NCBI GenBank assembly: GCA_002345675.1
Contig: DDWL01000069.1
Coordinates: 20,266 to 82,729 of the forward strand
DNA: 62,464 nucleotides
DNA from: Bacteroidales bacterium UBA2287
GTDB taxonomy: Bacteria; Bacteroidota; Bacteroidia; Bacteroidales; Tenuifilaceae
Reading direction: 5' to 3'
How positions within the stretch are numbered: position 1 is the stretch's first letter; the number at the start of each line of letters is the position of its first letter. Positions 34,902 through 43,344 of the stretch are shown piece after piece. Both the position numbers and the translations under genes were made by a program. The notes under the pieces are model-generated. The model was not told where the DNA came from, did no database searches, and was given only the letters and a program-made list of their open reading frames with translations.

Positions 34902-35473
34902 AAAATTTAAAACTCTATTAAATCAAACCACAAAGAAAGCAGAATCCCGATAGTTATACATAACCGTCTGACTAAGCGTGTTTTTCGAACGGTTACAGGA
35001 ACTCCAGCGTTCTAAAATTCTTTTTCCTTTCTCCTTGATGAGAAAGGAAACAAAGAATCAAGGCAAAACGAAGCTTCTGCCCGCTCTGGTCTATTGCTCG
35101 TTTTTCAAGCAAAGTAGGCAAAGCCCCTTTGCTGAAAAACTACGCAATTGTCCATTCACCCAACTGCAGGCTCGCCTCCCGATAGCAATCGGGATTGCCG
35201 TCCCTCCGCACGTCGCTCATGGCAATTTTTCTGGAATTTCTTGGCTAATTCGATTTGATGTATTTGGATTACAATGCATTCTCATTGCTTAAACAAATCG
35301 GTATTTTGTGCATAAGTACTAATCTCTTTAATCGTTTACTTGACGGCTATAGATAGTTATCGGCAGCAAAGTTTCGCAATGTTTATAGCAAAAAAAAAAA
35401 TTACTTTGAATGCTTTGCGTAAATCTTAGCGACTTTTGCGGTTAAATTTTATTTTATACAGAAAAGTAACCCA
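34902..35473. other. Intergenic region with palindrome, no gene
   Basis: About 570 bp lie between convergent mrp and the thioredoxin gene. The open frames are unconvincing (no family features, atypical codon use). It contains the palindrome CCCGATAGCAATCGGG (35180-35195), related to those near 43.3 kb and at the right end. The rest looks like decayed dispersed repeat with elevated G+C compared with normal spacers. Confidence 0.55.
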
Positions 35474-35890
35474 TTAACTTACATTTAACTCCTTTAGGTA
35501 AGCACTTTTGGGTTTTACGCCTACCAAGCGCTTTACCTCCTTGCCATTTCGAAAAATAATTACAGTTGGAATGCTTCGAACCCCAAACTTCGAAGCCACT
35601 TGGCGCGAAATATCAACGTTAAGCTTTCCAACTTTAACCTTGCCCTTGGTTTCATCGGCAATTTCGTTCATTATGGGGGCAAGCATTTTGCATGGAGCGC
35701 ACCAATCGGCCCAAAAATCGACTATTACGAGTCCGCTTTTTGTTATTGTGTTAAAATTTCCATCGGTTAGGTGAAGCACATTAACGCTTGTCTCTACCTC
35801 CTTAATATTCTTCATTTTATAAAACCCATAAACAAAGAATAAAAACAAAATTCCGAAAAGCGACAGTACAATTATTAGCCAAATACTCAT
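35474..35890 (-). CDS. trxA: Membrane-anchored thioredoxin
   Basis: This 138-aa protein has an N-terminal membrane helix (about residues 3-22) and a thioredoxin domain with the active site FWADWCAPCK (C64, C67). Cis-proline motif SIPTVIIF follows. The helix and absence of a lipobox make it a membrane-tethered thioredoxin; the short polar segment before the domain does not show which face of the membrane it is on. It is the third gene of a redox operon: thioredoxin-like, trxB, trxA, with gaps of 8 and 5 bp. Confidence 0.93.
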   Translation of the reverse strand: MSIWLIIVLSLFGILFLFFVYGFYKMKNIKEVETSVNVLHLTDGNFNTITKSGLVIVDFWADWCAPCKMLAPIMNEIADETKGKVKVGKLNVDISRQVASKFGVRSIPTVIIFRNGKEVKRLVGVKPKSAYLKELNVS

Positions 35891-35895
35891 TTTTG

Positions 35896-36846
35896 TTAGT
35901 TTGTAAGTTGAAGTTCCTTTTTAATTTCGTACACCTTAGCAGCCGAAGCAAGAGCGGCTACAGTGGCTTCGCCAACAGCAGTTGTAACCTGACGGTAGCG
36001 CTTAGCAATGGAGTCGCCGGCAGCAAATATACCCGATACGGATGTTTCCATGTCGCTATTAACAATAATTTCGCCATTCTGGTTTAGGCTAACAACACCT
36101 TTTAGCGTTTCGGTATTTGGCTGATAGCCAATAAAAATAAATGCTCCATCGGTTTTTAGCCACTCGCGAGTTCCCGTTTTTTTGTTATGAAGCAGCACCT
36201 TTTCTAAGCGCTCGTTGCCAGCAAATTCAACCACTTCGGTTTCCATTACAAACGAAATTTTCTCGTTGCTCATTGCCTCGTCAACGTATGCTGGAAAAGC
36301 CTGAAAATTATCGAACTGATGAACAATAGTAATTTTTGTGGCGTACTTGCTTAGCGAAACGGCTTCTTCTAAGGCCGAATTGCCACCACCAACTACAATA
36401 ATTTCTTTCCCTGAAAAGAATTCGCCATCGCAGGTAGCGCAGTACGAAACGCCAAGCCCCTTGAACTCAATTTCGCCTTTTACACCCAGCATTCGTGGCG
36501 AACCGCCTAACGTTAGAATAATTGCGTTAGCAGTGTATTCAGTATCGCCAACCTTTACAATTTTAACAGGCCCCTCGTCGAAAATTACAGGATTTTGAGA
36601 AACTGTTTTAATTGTTGCACCAAACGATAGGGCTTGTTTTTTCATGGTGCTGGCCAGTTTGTATCCACTTGTTAACTCAACCCCTGGGTAATTAGCAATT
36701 TCATGCGTAAGTATTAACTGCCCGCCAACAGTTCCCTGATTGAGAATTAGTGTACTCAACTTGGCCCTAGAAAGATAAATGCCTGCCGTTAACCCGGCAG
36801 GCCCTGCTCCTAGTACAATAACATCGAAATGATTGGTACTATTCAT
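35896..36846 (-). CDS. trxB: Thioredoxin reductase 1
   Basis: This 316-aa FAD enzyme reduces thioredoxin with NADPH (or another donor). It has the FAD motif VLGAGPAGLTAGIY, active site SYCATCDGEFF (C136, C139), the nucleotide-binding GGGNSALEEAVSL and the C-terminal FAAGDSIAKRYRQVTTAVGEG-like stretch. It is paired with two thioredoxins in one operon, next to a Crp/Fnr gene. A second trxB lies at 61.1 kb, so the two may use different cofactors or partners. Confidence 0.94.
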   Translation of the reverse strand: MNSTNHFDVIVLGAGPAGLTAGIYLSRAKLSTLILNQGTVGGQLILTHEIANYPGVELTSGYKLASTMKKQALSFGATIKTVSQNPVIFDEGPVKIVKVGDTEYTANAIILTLGGSPRMLGVKGEIEFKGLGVSYCATCDGEFFSGKEIIVVGGGNSALEEAVSLSKYATKITIVHQFDNFQAFPAYVDEAMSNEKISFVMETEVVEFAGNERLEKVLLHNKKTGTREWLKTDGAFIFIGYQPNTETLKGVVSLNQNGEIIVNSDMETSVSGIFAAGDSIAKRYRQVTTAVGEATVAALASAAKVYEIKKELQLTN

Positions 36847-36854
36847 TGCAATTA

Positions 36855-37208
36855 TTAGTTAGATTTTGGTAAATGCTGGTCGAGAATTGAGCGAACCTGA
36901 TCCATATTCTGAATGCTGCTGGTTGCTTTTACTACTTTGCCTTTTTTGTAGTACATAGTAAATGGTAATCCCATAAATCCGTTTGCTTCTGGGGCGTTAC
37001 GAATAACAGTTGCTTCGGGCGAATCGAAAGGCATATCGGCAAATTTTATGTGCTTATACTCCTCCTCGAGTTCTTCCATAACTCCGTAAACGGGTATACA
37101 CATAGGTCCCATACGTCCACAGCAAATCATTACGTTCTCGTTTTCTTCTAAAACCTTTTTCCAATCGTTGGCGGTTTCAATGTGATGTAAATTTGTGTCG
37201 AGTTTCAT
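36855..37208 (-). CDS. Thioredoxin-fold protein with unusual CX6C site
   Basis: This 117-aa protein has a thioredoxin fold but replaces the usual CxxC with ICCGRMGPMCIPV (C29, C30, C37). The rest (FADMPFDSPEATVIRNAP, FMGLPFTMYYKKGKVV) follows thioredoxin strands and the cis-proline. It may bind a metal or use a longer disulfide loop. It is the first gene of the trx operon, transcribed away from a Crp/Fnr gene across 155 bp that contain an FNR-like palindrome. It could be the specific substrate of the following reductase. Confidence 0.8.
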   Translation of the reverse strand: MKLDTNLHHIETANDWKKVLEENENVMICCGRMGPMCIPVYGVMEELEEEYKHIKFADMPFDSPEATVIRNAPEANGFMGLPFTMYYKKGKVVKATSSIQNMDQVRSILDQHLPKSN

Positions 37209-37269
37209 AATCGTTTTTATTTTTAGTTGTTAGTTTTATACGTTCCATTTTTGCGTTTCTATTACAACA

Positions 37270-37277
37270 CAAAGGTA
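37270..37277 (-). promoter_or_regulatory. Probable -7 box of the trx operon
   Basis: On the minus strand this is TACCTTTG, a perfect -7 match, 61 bp before the ATG at 37208. Confidence 0.55.
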
Positions 37278-37331
37278 TAGCAGCAATAGGCCGATATGAC
37301 GTTTTTAAAACAATGTTTACAAACGCAGCAG

Positions 37332-37345
37332 TTGGTATATACCAA
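37332..37345. promoter_or_regulatory. FNR-like 14-bp perfect palindrome
   Basis: TTGGTATATACCAA is a perfect palindrome with the TTG(A/G)T-N4-A(T/C)CAA layout of FNR/CRP sites. It lies between the divergent trx operon and the third Crp/Fnr gene, 6 bp upstream of a TACTTTTG box (37352-37359) and 18 bp upstream of that ATG. Confidence 0.65.
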
Positions 37346-37351
37346 TTTTAT

Positions 37352-37359
37352 TACTTTTG
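37352..37359 (+). promoter_or_regulatory. -7 box very close to Crp/Fnr (3)
   Basis: TACTTTTG matches the -7 consensus and ends 4 bp before the ATG at 37364. A start point would be at the start codon, so the transcript could be leaderless. Confidence 0.45.
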
Positions 37360-37363
37360 ATGT

Positions 37364-38050
37364 ATGAATGAGAATAGCACTTGCCCAAACCTTGAACTTA
37401 TAAATGCCTGCTTTGAGCTACTTTCGAAGGATGAGTGGGACCGAATTTCGATTGGACAAAGGGTAACTACCTACAAAAAAGGCGAACTTATTCTAAAGCA
37501 AGGCATTGTGCCCAACTACGTGCTATTTATAACCGAAGGCTATGCCCTAAAGTATATCGAAACCGAAGAGGGAAGATCGGTTAACGTCGATATTCTTCGC
37601 GAAGGCGACTTTATTGGCATACAAACCGTGCTTAGCGTTACAAGCTGTAATTACTCAATTCAAGCTTTATCGGAGCTTAAGGCCTGCTCAATTAACCTAG
37701 CAATACTTAAATCGCTTATCGAAACCAACATTTCATTTACCCTAAAGCTGCTAAAAAGGGCTGCAGAAGATGAGAATGCGTTAATGCTATTTCATACAAA
37801 GCTTACATACAAGCAAATGAGCGGCAAACTTGCCCAAACCCTACTTTTTCTTACCGAAAACAGAAACTCGGATCTTAACGTCTTTGGCCTTTTAAGTCGA
37901 AAAGACATTGCCAACTTTGCCGGCATTTCGCATATAAATGCAACTAAAATCCTTAAAGAATTCGAAAAAGAAGCAGTAATAAAACTCGAAGGTAAGGACA
38001 TTTACATAATCGACCGAAAGCGATTGGAGTATTTATCGCAAATAGGATAA
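37364..38050 (+). CDS. Crp/Fnr family transcription regulator (3)
   Basis: This 228-aa protein has a cNMP-like domain (about residues 20-145; ELILKQGIVPNYVLFITEGYALKY) and a winged helix domain (about 160-225) with LLSRKDIANFAGISHINATKILKEF. Four cysteines lie in the N-terminal half (C6, C15 and two in TSCNYS and KACSIN), which may allow redox or metal sensing. It is divergent from the trx operon across an FNR-like palindrome, making the trx genes and itself the likely targets. Confidence 0.9.
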   Translation: MNENSTCPNLELINACFELLSKDEWDRISIGQRVTTYKKGELILKQGIVPNYVLFITEGYALKYIETEEGRSVNVDILREGDFIGIQTVLSVTSCNYSIQALSELKACSINLAILKSLIETNISFTLKLLKRAAEDENALMLFHTKLTYKQMSGKLAQTLLFLTENRNSDLNVFGLLSRKDIANFAGISHINATKILKEFEKEAVIKLEGKDIYIIDRKRLEYLSQIG

Positions 38051-38056
38051 ATATTC

Positions 38057-39034
38057 TTACTCCTCTTCAAAATACTCAAATGCCTCAATTATGTCTAGGT
38101 AAACACCATCGAAACCAGCATTTAGTATTTTTTTTGCATAGGAGTTATCGTTTCCGTAAATAATATTTTGCCAATCTGCTTCCCAGTATTTCACCTTGTA
38201 GTTACCTTCCCAATCGGGATTTTCGTCTAAAAGCCAATGCGGTTCATCGTTACTCCAGCTGCTCTGCCAGTAGTAGCGGTAATCTTCGGCTTCGCCAATC
38301 GATATATAGCAAACCACCATTCGGCTTCCGCCGTTTGCCTTGCTCCTAAGCTGTTCCACTTCGCTTGCCGTAAATTCGCCCAATTCGTTAAAAAACAAGT
38401 CCATTATTAGCAAGTCGTAGTTTGTAGCAGTTACAGCCGCAATAAATTGAGTCTTTGTAGCAAAACCCTCAGGGTTTATAAGGTATAAAAAGTTTTTAAC
38501 CTGCGACAGCTGGGTAATATTGTCGCTATTTACATTATTAGGAACCAAAGGGTAATTTGGTATAGCATCGAGTTCACGTCGAGGAGCAGCAAAACCTATA
38601 TATTCCTTTGAATTATTAAAATAATACGAATTATTAACCTTTGTTTCGGTTATGCAGTAATCGGTTACAAGAATAACATTTCCATTTGCATTAGAAATAT
38701 CGAGAAAGGGCTGAAGATAAACGATTTCTTCAACAGGCGTTTCTACATTATCACTAATATAGCCAAAAAACAAATCTTCTTGTCCATGACCATCAATAGC
38801 ATTAAGGTATTCGGTGCTTAATGCTCCGCTACTTTCGCCATCAACAGTAATTATTTCAATTCCATTTTGTGGAATAACAACAAAGTTAGGATTTACTGCC
38901 TTTGTATAAAGACTAATTCCAATTACAAACTCGCGCATATCCTGACGGAAATTGCGGTCGCCCCAATCATCGTCGTCGCATCCCGAAATAGCAAGAGTAA
39001 GTGAAAGGATAATTAAAAAGTTAATTTTTTTCAT
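38057..39034 (-). CDS. Lipoprotein of the GH114-like (TM1410-related) family
   Basis: This 325-aa protein has a lipoprotein signal ending ISGC (C19) followed by acidic residues (DDDDWGDRN), which in Bacteroidota favours outer-membrane or surface export. The body is a TIM-barrel-like domain with YDLLIMDLFF, VVCYISIGEAEDYRYYW and AGFDGVYLDIIEAFEYF; the acidic residues in the last two suit a glycoside hydrolase active site. This is the family of endo-alpha-1,4-polygalactosaminidases (GH114) and the poorly described TM1410 group. Substrate is unproven. It stands alone, convergent with the third Crp/Fnr gene. Confidence 0.78.
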   Translation of the reverse strand: MKKINFLIILSLTLAISGCDDDDWGDRNFRQDMREFVIGISLYTKAVNPNFVVIPQNGIEIITVDGESSGALSTEYLNAIDGHGQEDLFFGYISDNVETPVEEIVYLQPFLDISNANGNVILVTDYCITETKVNNSYYFNNSKEYIGFAAPRRELDAIPNYPLVPNNVNSDNITQLSQVKNFLYLINPEGFATKTQFIAAVTATNYDLLIMDLFFNELGEFTASEVEQLRSKANGGSRMVVCYISIGEAEDYRYYWQSSWSNDEPHWLLDENPDWEGNYKVKYWEADWQNIIYGNDNSYAKKILNAGFDGVYLDIIEAFEYFEEE

Positions 39035-39083
39035 AGTTCATTGCGTAAGTTATATAACGGCTATGAGTTGATAAAGTGCAGGC

Positions 39084-39129
39084 GATTGAAACATCGTTAT
39101 CGTCGCACGAGACGACACTGGATTGAAAC
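39084..39129. repeat. Lone CRISPR-repeat-like motif
   Basis: GATTGAAAC, the usual end of many type I CRISPR repeats, occurs at 39084-39092 and 39121-39129, 37 bp apart. The stretch before the second copy contains GTCGCACGAGACGAC, which resembles the GTCGCAC start of type I-C repeats. Only one full unit is present and no cas gene is in the window. Confidence 0.3.
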
Positions 39130-39190
39130 GATTTTGTTTCCTAATCTGCTAATAACCTAAATTTTATTAACCATTTATTACAAGCTGGCT

Positions 39191-39574
39191 TTAAATTAAT
39201 GATTCAATTTTCTTGATTAGTTTCTCTGTCGGCTCAAATAATGGCATTACCTTATTTTCGTTGAAATCGAATAGGTCATCATAATCCCCTTTCTGCCTCC
39301 AAGTGAATAGCTGAGCATAAAGAGTCCCTAATTCCTTTTCAATAATCTGTGTTTTAATAAAATGCTGAGTGAAATTTGTCTTTGCTCCGTTATGAGTTCC
39401 TGTTTTCAACCCATTTTTTAGGAGCAAAGCCATTACAGCATAATAAGTTGCGTAATAAAGTCTATTAATTGCAGAGTTCCATTTTTTATTTGTAGCTAGT
39501 ATTCTTGCGTCATCAAAGGTGTCCCACGCACGTTCAATTCTGTATTTTATATGGTTTTCAATTTCTTCTTTCAT
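39191..39574 (-). CDS. HEPN domain protein (HepT-like toxin)
   Basis: This 127-aa alpha-helical protein has the HEPN pattern: SAINRLYYATYYAVMALL (about residues 34-51), GTHNGAKTNF, and RQKGDYDDL (about 92-100). HEPN proteins of this UPF0332/HepT type act as RNases or as partners of nucleotidyltransferases. It overlaps the upstream nucleotidyltransferase gene by one base (TAATGA), so both form a type VII-like toxin-antitoxin operon. Without tests, which partner is toxic is unknown. Confidence 0.85.
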   Translation of the reverse strand: MKEEIENHIKYRIERAWDTFDDARILATNKKWNSAINRLYYATYYAVMALLLKNGLKTGTHNGAKTNFTQHFIKTQIIEKELGTLYAQLFTWRQKGDYDDLFDFNENKVMPLFEPTEKLIKKIESLI

Positions 39575-39891
39575 TATAATCTGATTCCGTCGTGGCTAAT
39601 ATTTTCAAATAGAGGAGTTATGTACAGTCTTTCATTCCATTCTTTTTTCGTGTATATAACAGGAGAAATAACTTCACCTGTTTCAATTTCAACGTCATAA
39701 AGAACATTAATTAATTGTTTTTCAAATTCAAAACTTATTTTAGTTGAATTTAATAGGATTAATATATCCCAATCAGAAAACTTCTTAGCGGTCTTTCTTG
39801 CTCTTGAACCATAAAGATAAATCTCAGCATTTGGAGCAATAGAATAAACAGCTAACTTAATCTTGTTCAATATGTTTTCATATTTGCCCAT
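39574..39891 (-). CDS. Minimal nucleotidyltransferase (MntA-like antitoxin)
   Basis: This 105-aa protein is a minimal polymerase-beta-type nucleotidyltransferase. The motif YGSRARKTAKKFSDWDILIL holds GS, ten residues, then D-x-D (about residues 28-42), exactly the MNT signature. MntA proteins add AMP to HepT toxins. It is the first gene of the pair with HEPN. A nucleotide-binding mobile pair in otherwise housekeeping DNA suggests acquisition, but no mobile element borders are seen. Confidence 0.87.
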   Translation of the reverse strand: MGKYENILNKIKLAVYSIAPNAEIYLYGSRARKTAKKFSDWDILILLNSTKISFEFEKQLINVLYDVEIETGEVISPVIYTKKEWNERLYITPLFENISHDGIRL

Positions 39892-39985
39892 AATACAAAT
39901 ATACGTTTTTCAATCGAATTTTGCTAAGTTTCCTGGTTCGTCTTCTACTGTAACTAAAATAAAATCTCTAAAAGGCAAAATACAA

Positions 39986-41638
39986 TTAAAACTTGGCAAC
40001 CAAAGGCATTTTTCGACCAAAGCCAAAAGCTTTAGAACTTACACGTAGTATGGGAGGACACTGAAAACGTTTATACTCGTTTATGTTTACTAGCTTAATA
40101 GTTCGCCTAACAGTTGCCAAATCGAAACCTTCGGCTACAATTGTCTCTTCGCCTTTTCCCTCTTCAATATACTTGTACAGAATTTTGTCCAAAATATCGT
40201 ACTCGGGCAGCGAGTCGGAGTCCTTTTGGTCGGGTCGCAGCTCCGCCGATGGGGGCTTTGTTATGGAGTTTAAAGGAATTATCTCCTTCTCTCGGTTAAT
40301 ATACTGGGCAAGGGCGTACACGTCGGTTTTGTAAACATCGCCAAGAACGCTAAGTGCTCCGCACATGTCGCCGTAAAGTGTACCGTAGCCAACCGCTGCT
40401 TCGCTTTTGTTGGAGGTGTTTAGCAGCAAATGCCCAAACTTATTCGACAGCGCCATAAGCATTACAGCCCTAACCCTAGCCTGAATATTTTCTTCGGCTA
40501 TGTTTTGTGGCAAGCCAGTAAATAATGTACTTAAGCTTTTATTGAATTCGCTAAATGCATTTTCGATGCTTACAATATCGTACTTAACATTAATATTTTC
40601 GGCAAGTTTTACGGCATCGGTAATGGAGTGATCGGACGAGTACTGCGAAGGCAAAAGAAGCACCCTAAGGTTTTCGCTTCCAAGCGCTTCTTGAGCAAGG
40701 CAAAGTACAACTGCCGAATCGATTCCTCCCGAAAGGCCAAGCGTGGCCTTTTTAAAACCCATTTTCCGAAAGTAGTCGGCAATTCCCAAAACTAATGCTT
40801 TATGAATTAGCGCAATACGATCGTTTTGGGTGGAATGAATAATTGATGGTAAAGACTTTATTGAATCGGTATCGACAATTTTAAAATCCTCTTCGAAACG
40901 CTTTAGCTGAAGAACAACATTTCCCTTGCCATTAAGCACCATCGAACCACCATCGAAAATTAAATCGGTATTGGCGCCAACCTGATTTACATAAACTACT
41001 GGCAAGCCAAATCGATGAGTAGTTCCTTTAAAAACCTCGAGCCTACGCTGGTAATTGTCCGAAGAAAAGGGTGATGAAGCAAGGTTTATAATGAGTTCGG
41101 GCTTATGCTTTGCAAGTTCGGCCATTGGCGAAACCTTGTAAAGTTTGCTGCGCCTAACAGCCGACGAGAGCGGCTGATCGTCCCACAAATCTTCGCAAAC
41201 GGTTATCGCAATGCGTTTGCCACAAATTTCGGCAATTTTAAACTCGGTATTGGGTTCGAAGTAGCGGTACTCGTCGAAAATGTCGTAGGTTGGCAGCAAT
41301 GCCTTGTGGTGAAGGCTAATTACTTCGCCATTTCCCAAAAGATAGGCTGAATTGAAAAGCAATTTCCCTGCCGATGCGTTATTTGGCGCAGGAGCGCCAA
41401 CAATGGCGAATATTTCGCTGCAACTTAAAGCAATTTCACGAACTGTGCTTAGGCATTTTTCAATAAAATCGGGTCGGTCGAGCAAATCGTGTGGTGGGTA
41501 ACCGCAAACCGAAAGTTCGGGGAATACAACCAAGTTGGCACCATTTTCCGTTGCACTTTGGATTAATTGGGTAATTAGCAATTTATTACCATCAAAGTCG
41601 TTAACAACAGGATTAATTTGTGCTAAAGCAATTTTCAT
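39986..41638 (-). CDS. nadE: Glutamine-dependent NAD+ synthetase
   Basis: This 550-aa enzyme makes NAD+ from deamido-NAD+, ATP and glutamine. The N-terminal nitrilase-type glutaminase domain has the triad E41 (VFPELSV), K112 (HHKALLPTY) and C148 (AITVCEDLW). The C-terminal synthetase has the ATP PP-loop LSGGIDSAVV (303-310) and LLLNTSNKSEAAVGYGTLYGD. The two-domain form and length are normal for Bacteroidota. It is encoded 9 bp after the outer-membrane protein gene on the same strand. Confidence 0.96.
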   Translation of the reverse strand: MKIALAQINPVVNDFDGNKLLITQLIQSATENGANLVVFPELSVCGYPPHDLLDRPDFIEKCLSTVREIALSCSEIFAIVGAPAPNNASAGKLLFNSAYLLGNGEVISLHHKALLPTYDIFDEYRYFEPNTEFKIAEICGKRIAITVCEDLWDDQPLSSAVRRSKLYKVSPMAELAKHKPELIINLASSPFSSDNYQRRLEVFKGTTHRFGLPVVYVNQVGANTDLIFDGGSMVLNGKGNVVLQLKRFEEDFKIVDTDSIKSLPSIIHSTQNDRIALIHKALVLGIADYFRKMGFKKATLGLSGGIDSAVVLCLAQEALGSENLRVLLLPSQYSSDHSITDAVKLAENINVKYDIVSIENAFSEFNKSLSTLFTGLPQNIAEENIQARVRAVMLMALSNKFGHLLLNTSNKSEAAVGYGTLYGDMCGALSVLGDVYKTDVYALAQYINREKEIIPLNSITKPPSAELRPDQKDSDSLPEYDILDKILYKYIEEGKGEETIVAEGFDLATVRRTIKLVNINEYKRFQCPPILRVSSKAFGFGRKMPLVAKF

Positions 41639-41647
41639 TTTAATGTT

Positions 41648-42319
41648 TTAAAAAGCCAACCCTATACGCAACGACAAGCTACCAATAGAAACCATGCCAA
41701 ATCCAGCCTTATAGGCCGAAGTGAAACCATTCGAAAAGTGAAGCCCTGCCTGTATTGCCGATGGGCCACCCAACGAGTACTCAACGCCAACACCAATTCC
41801 ATAGCTGGCAAAAGCCCAGTCGGCTTGGTCAATAGTAGTTACCTCTCTGTCAACATTAAATGATTCTTCCCAAGCAAAGCCTTTAAGCTTTACATGGCCA
41901 GTAAGACCAACCTGAGCGTAAATTGAAAGATACCCAATTTCGATGGTTTTAAACTTAAATCCAAAAGGAATATTAATGTACTGACCCTTAAATTTAACGT
42001 TGCTTCCAGTTGGTAATATGTAACTACTATCGCGAGTAACTAACTTGTAATTAGGTTCATCGTACCTTAAATTTCCACCCATTTCGTTTAACGAAAGGCC
42101 GAATTGAAGTGCATACCTGTCGGCAAAGTACTTATCGCCAGCAAAGCCAATATTATAACCCATTACCGAGCCGTTGGGCTCGAACTTTTTAGTGTCGGAG
42201 GTAAGCCACGATACCTGTGGGTCGACAAATACCGTAAAACGATATTTTTGCGAATATCCTGAAATTGAATAACTGGCAAGCATTGCCAGAAGTGCTAGTA
42301 TTTTTACTGAATATTTCAT
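41648..42319 (-). CDS. Outer-membrane beta-barrel (PorT-like) protein
   Basis: This 223-aa protein has a signal peptide (VKILALLAMLASYSISGYSQ) and a beta-rich barrel with alternating hydrophobic strands (RFTVFVDPQVSWL, YINIPFGFKFKTIEIGYLSIYAQVG, ASYGIGVGVEYSL) ending RIGLAF with a terminal Phe. This is an eight-stranded OmpA/PorT-type layout. The frame extends to ATG 42382, but the ATG at 42319 gives a perfect signal peptide and follows a TAACTTTG box. It may be co-transcribed with nadE. Function is unknown; PorT-like proteins can take part in type IX secretion, but the match is only general. Confidence 0.75.
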   Translation of the reverse strand: MKYSVKILALLAMLASYSISGYSQKYRFTVFVDPQVSWLTSDTKKFEPNGSVMGYNIGFAGDKYFADRYALQFGLSLNEMGGNLRYDEPNYKLVTRDSSYILPTGSNVKFKGQYINIPFGFKFKTIEIGYLSIYAQVGLTGHVKLKGFAWEESFNVDREVTTIDQADWAFASYGIGVGVEYSLGGPSAIQAGLHFSNGFTSAYKAGFGMVSIGSLSLRIGLAF

Positions 42320-42337
42320 ACCTAATAGTTTAAGGAA

Positions 42338-42345
42338 CAAAGTTA
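42338..42345 (-). promoter_or_regulatory. Probable -7 box for the PorT-like gene
   Basis: On the minus strand this is TAACTTTG, 18 bp before the ATG at 42319. It supports that start codon. Confidence 0.5.
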
Positions 42346-42455
42346 CTATTTTATTCGCTTTAGGGGTTTGTAAATACTTCATATTAACCTATTGGAGTTA
42401 ACAAATTGCATTACAAGCAAATAATAAATATTTATGTTGAAATACTATGCAAAAA

Positions 42456-43037
42456 CTAATTCGACTTTTTAACGAATTTCGTTAAAATAACAATTTGCTG
42501 ACCACTAACTTTCCCCTCTATTTGCTCGGGGTTGTTGGCAACAAGCGAAATGCCACGAACCGCTGTTCCACGCTTTGCCGTAAAGTTAGCGCCTTTAACA
42601 TCTAAATCCTTTGTCAGCACTACGGTGTCGCCTATCTGTAAAATGGCTCCATTACAATCTTTATGTACTGGCGAATCGTCGTGCTCACTACCTTCGCCAG
42701 TGGCTTTTGCCCAAACTAAGGCTTCATCGTCGAGGTAAAGCATGTCGAGCAAATCCTGTGGCCAGCCCTCGGAACGTAAGCGGTTTAGCATTCGCCAAGC
42801 AATTACTTTAACGGCAGGCACTTCGCTCCACATGCTATCGTTAAGGCAACGCCAGTGATTCGCATCTGTTTTATCGGCATTTTCAATTTGATCAATACAG
42901 GTTTCGCATGCCAGCAAGCATTCATCAATTTTACCCTTTAAAACTGGTTTTACTTCGTAACCTAATAGGTTTTGAGTTGTGCCGCATAGTTCGCATTTCG
43001 ACTGGCTGCGTGCATGTAGTTCTTTGTCAATATTCAT
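42456..43037 (-). CDS. PhnA/YjdM-like protein
   Basis: This 193-aa protein has an N-terminal cysteine-rich part (SKCELCGTTQNLLGYEV, CLLACETC; about residues 10-55) and a C-terminal PhnA domain (about 125-190) with DCNGAILQIGDTVVLTKDL and KRGTAVRGISLV, an SH3-like beta barrel. The family name PhnA comes from the phosphonate locus, but a phosphonate role is not established. The ATG at 43037 gives the family N-terminus; TTG 43094 would add residues without support. It is not in an operon. Confidence 0.88.
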   Translation of the reverse strand: MNIDKELHARSQSKCELCGTTQNLLGYEVKPVLKGKIDECLLACETCIDQIENADKTDANHWRCLNDSMWSEVPAVKVIAWRMLNRLRSEGWPQDLLDMLYLDDEALVWAKATGEGSEHDDSPVHKDCNGAILQIGDTVVLTKDLDVKGANFTAKRGTAVRGISLVANNPEQIEGKVSGQQIVILTKFVKKSN

Positions 43038-43205
43038 TTTGATTATACTTTTTTCTTTGGTTGCGAATGTAACCATTGTTTGTAAATATGCCAAAACAGA
43101 ATAGTTGACCTGTGCGGAACTGAATGGGAATGGTCTTTTATTTCAACCCTAATTGCTTAAAAATTCTCTTTATCAAAATATTTTATGCCATTTCATTTCT
43201 TTCTG

Positions 43206-43213
43206 TATCTTTG
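43206..43213 (+). promoter_or_regulatory. Probable -7 box for TM1266-hydG
   Basis: TATCTTTG is a perfect -7 match, about 130 bp before the TM1266 ATG. The leader contains the palindrome at 43296-43312. Confidence 0.55.
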
Positions 43214-43295
43214 CATACTGTTTTTCGTATAACAATTAAATTTCATCGTCTAAAGCAGGGATTTATCGCTGCCAAGGACTCAAATAAAACCCCGA

Positions 43296-43312
43296 CCCGA
43301 TATTTATCGGGA
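43296..43312. repeat. Palindrome CCCGATA / TATCGGGA in the hydG leader
   Basis: CCCGATATTTATCGGGA is followed by partial copies (TTAATCGGGACTAATCC). The same core is at 35.18 kb and in the array at the right end. Confidence 0.6.
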
Positions 43313-43344
43313 TTAATCGGGACTAATCCAAAGGAGATTATCTA

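Noticed and set aside
34978..35292. 104-aa frame in the mrp-trxA gap
   Set aside because: Sequence shows no domain, codon use is atypical, and it runs through a palindrome of a dispersed type.
39061..39130. CRISPR array
   Set aside because: Only one full repeat-like unit, no second spacer, no cas genes; kept only as a remnant.
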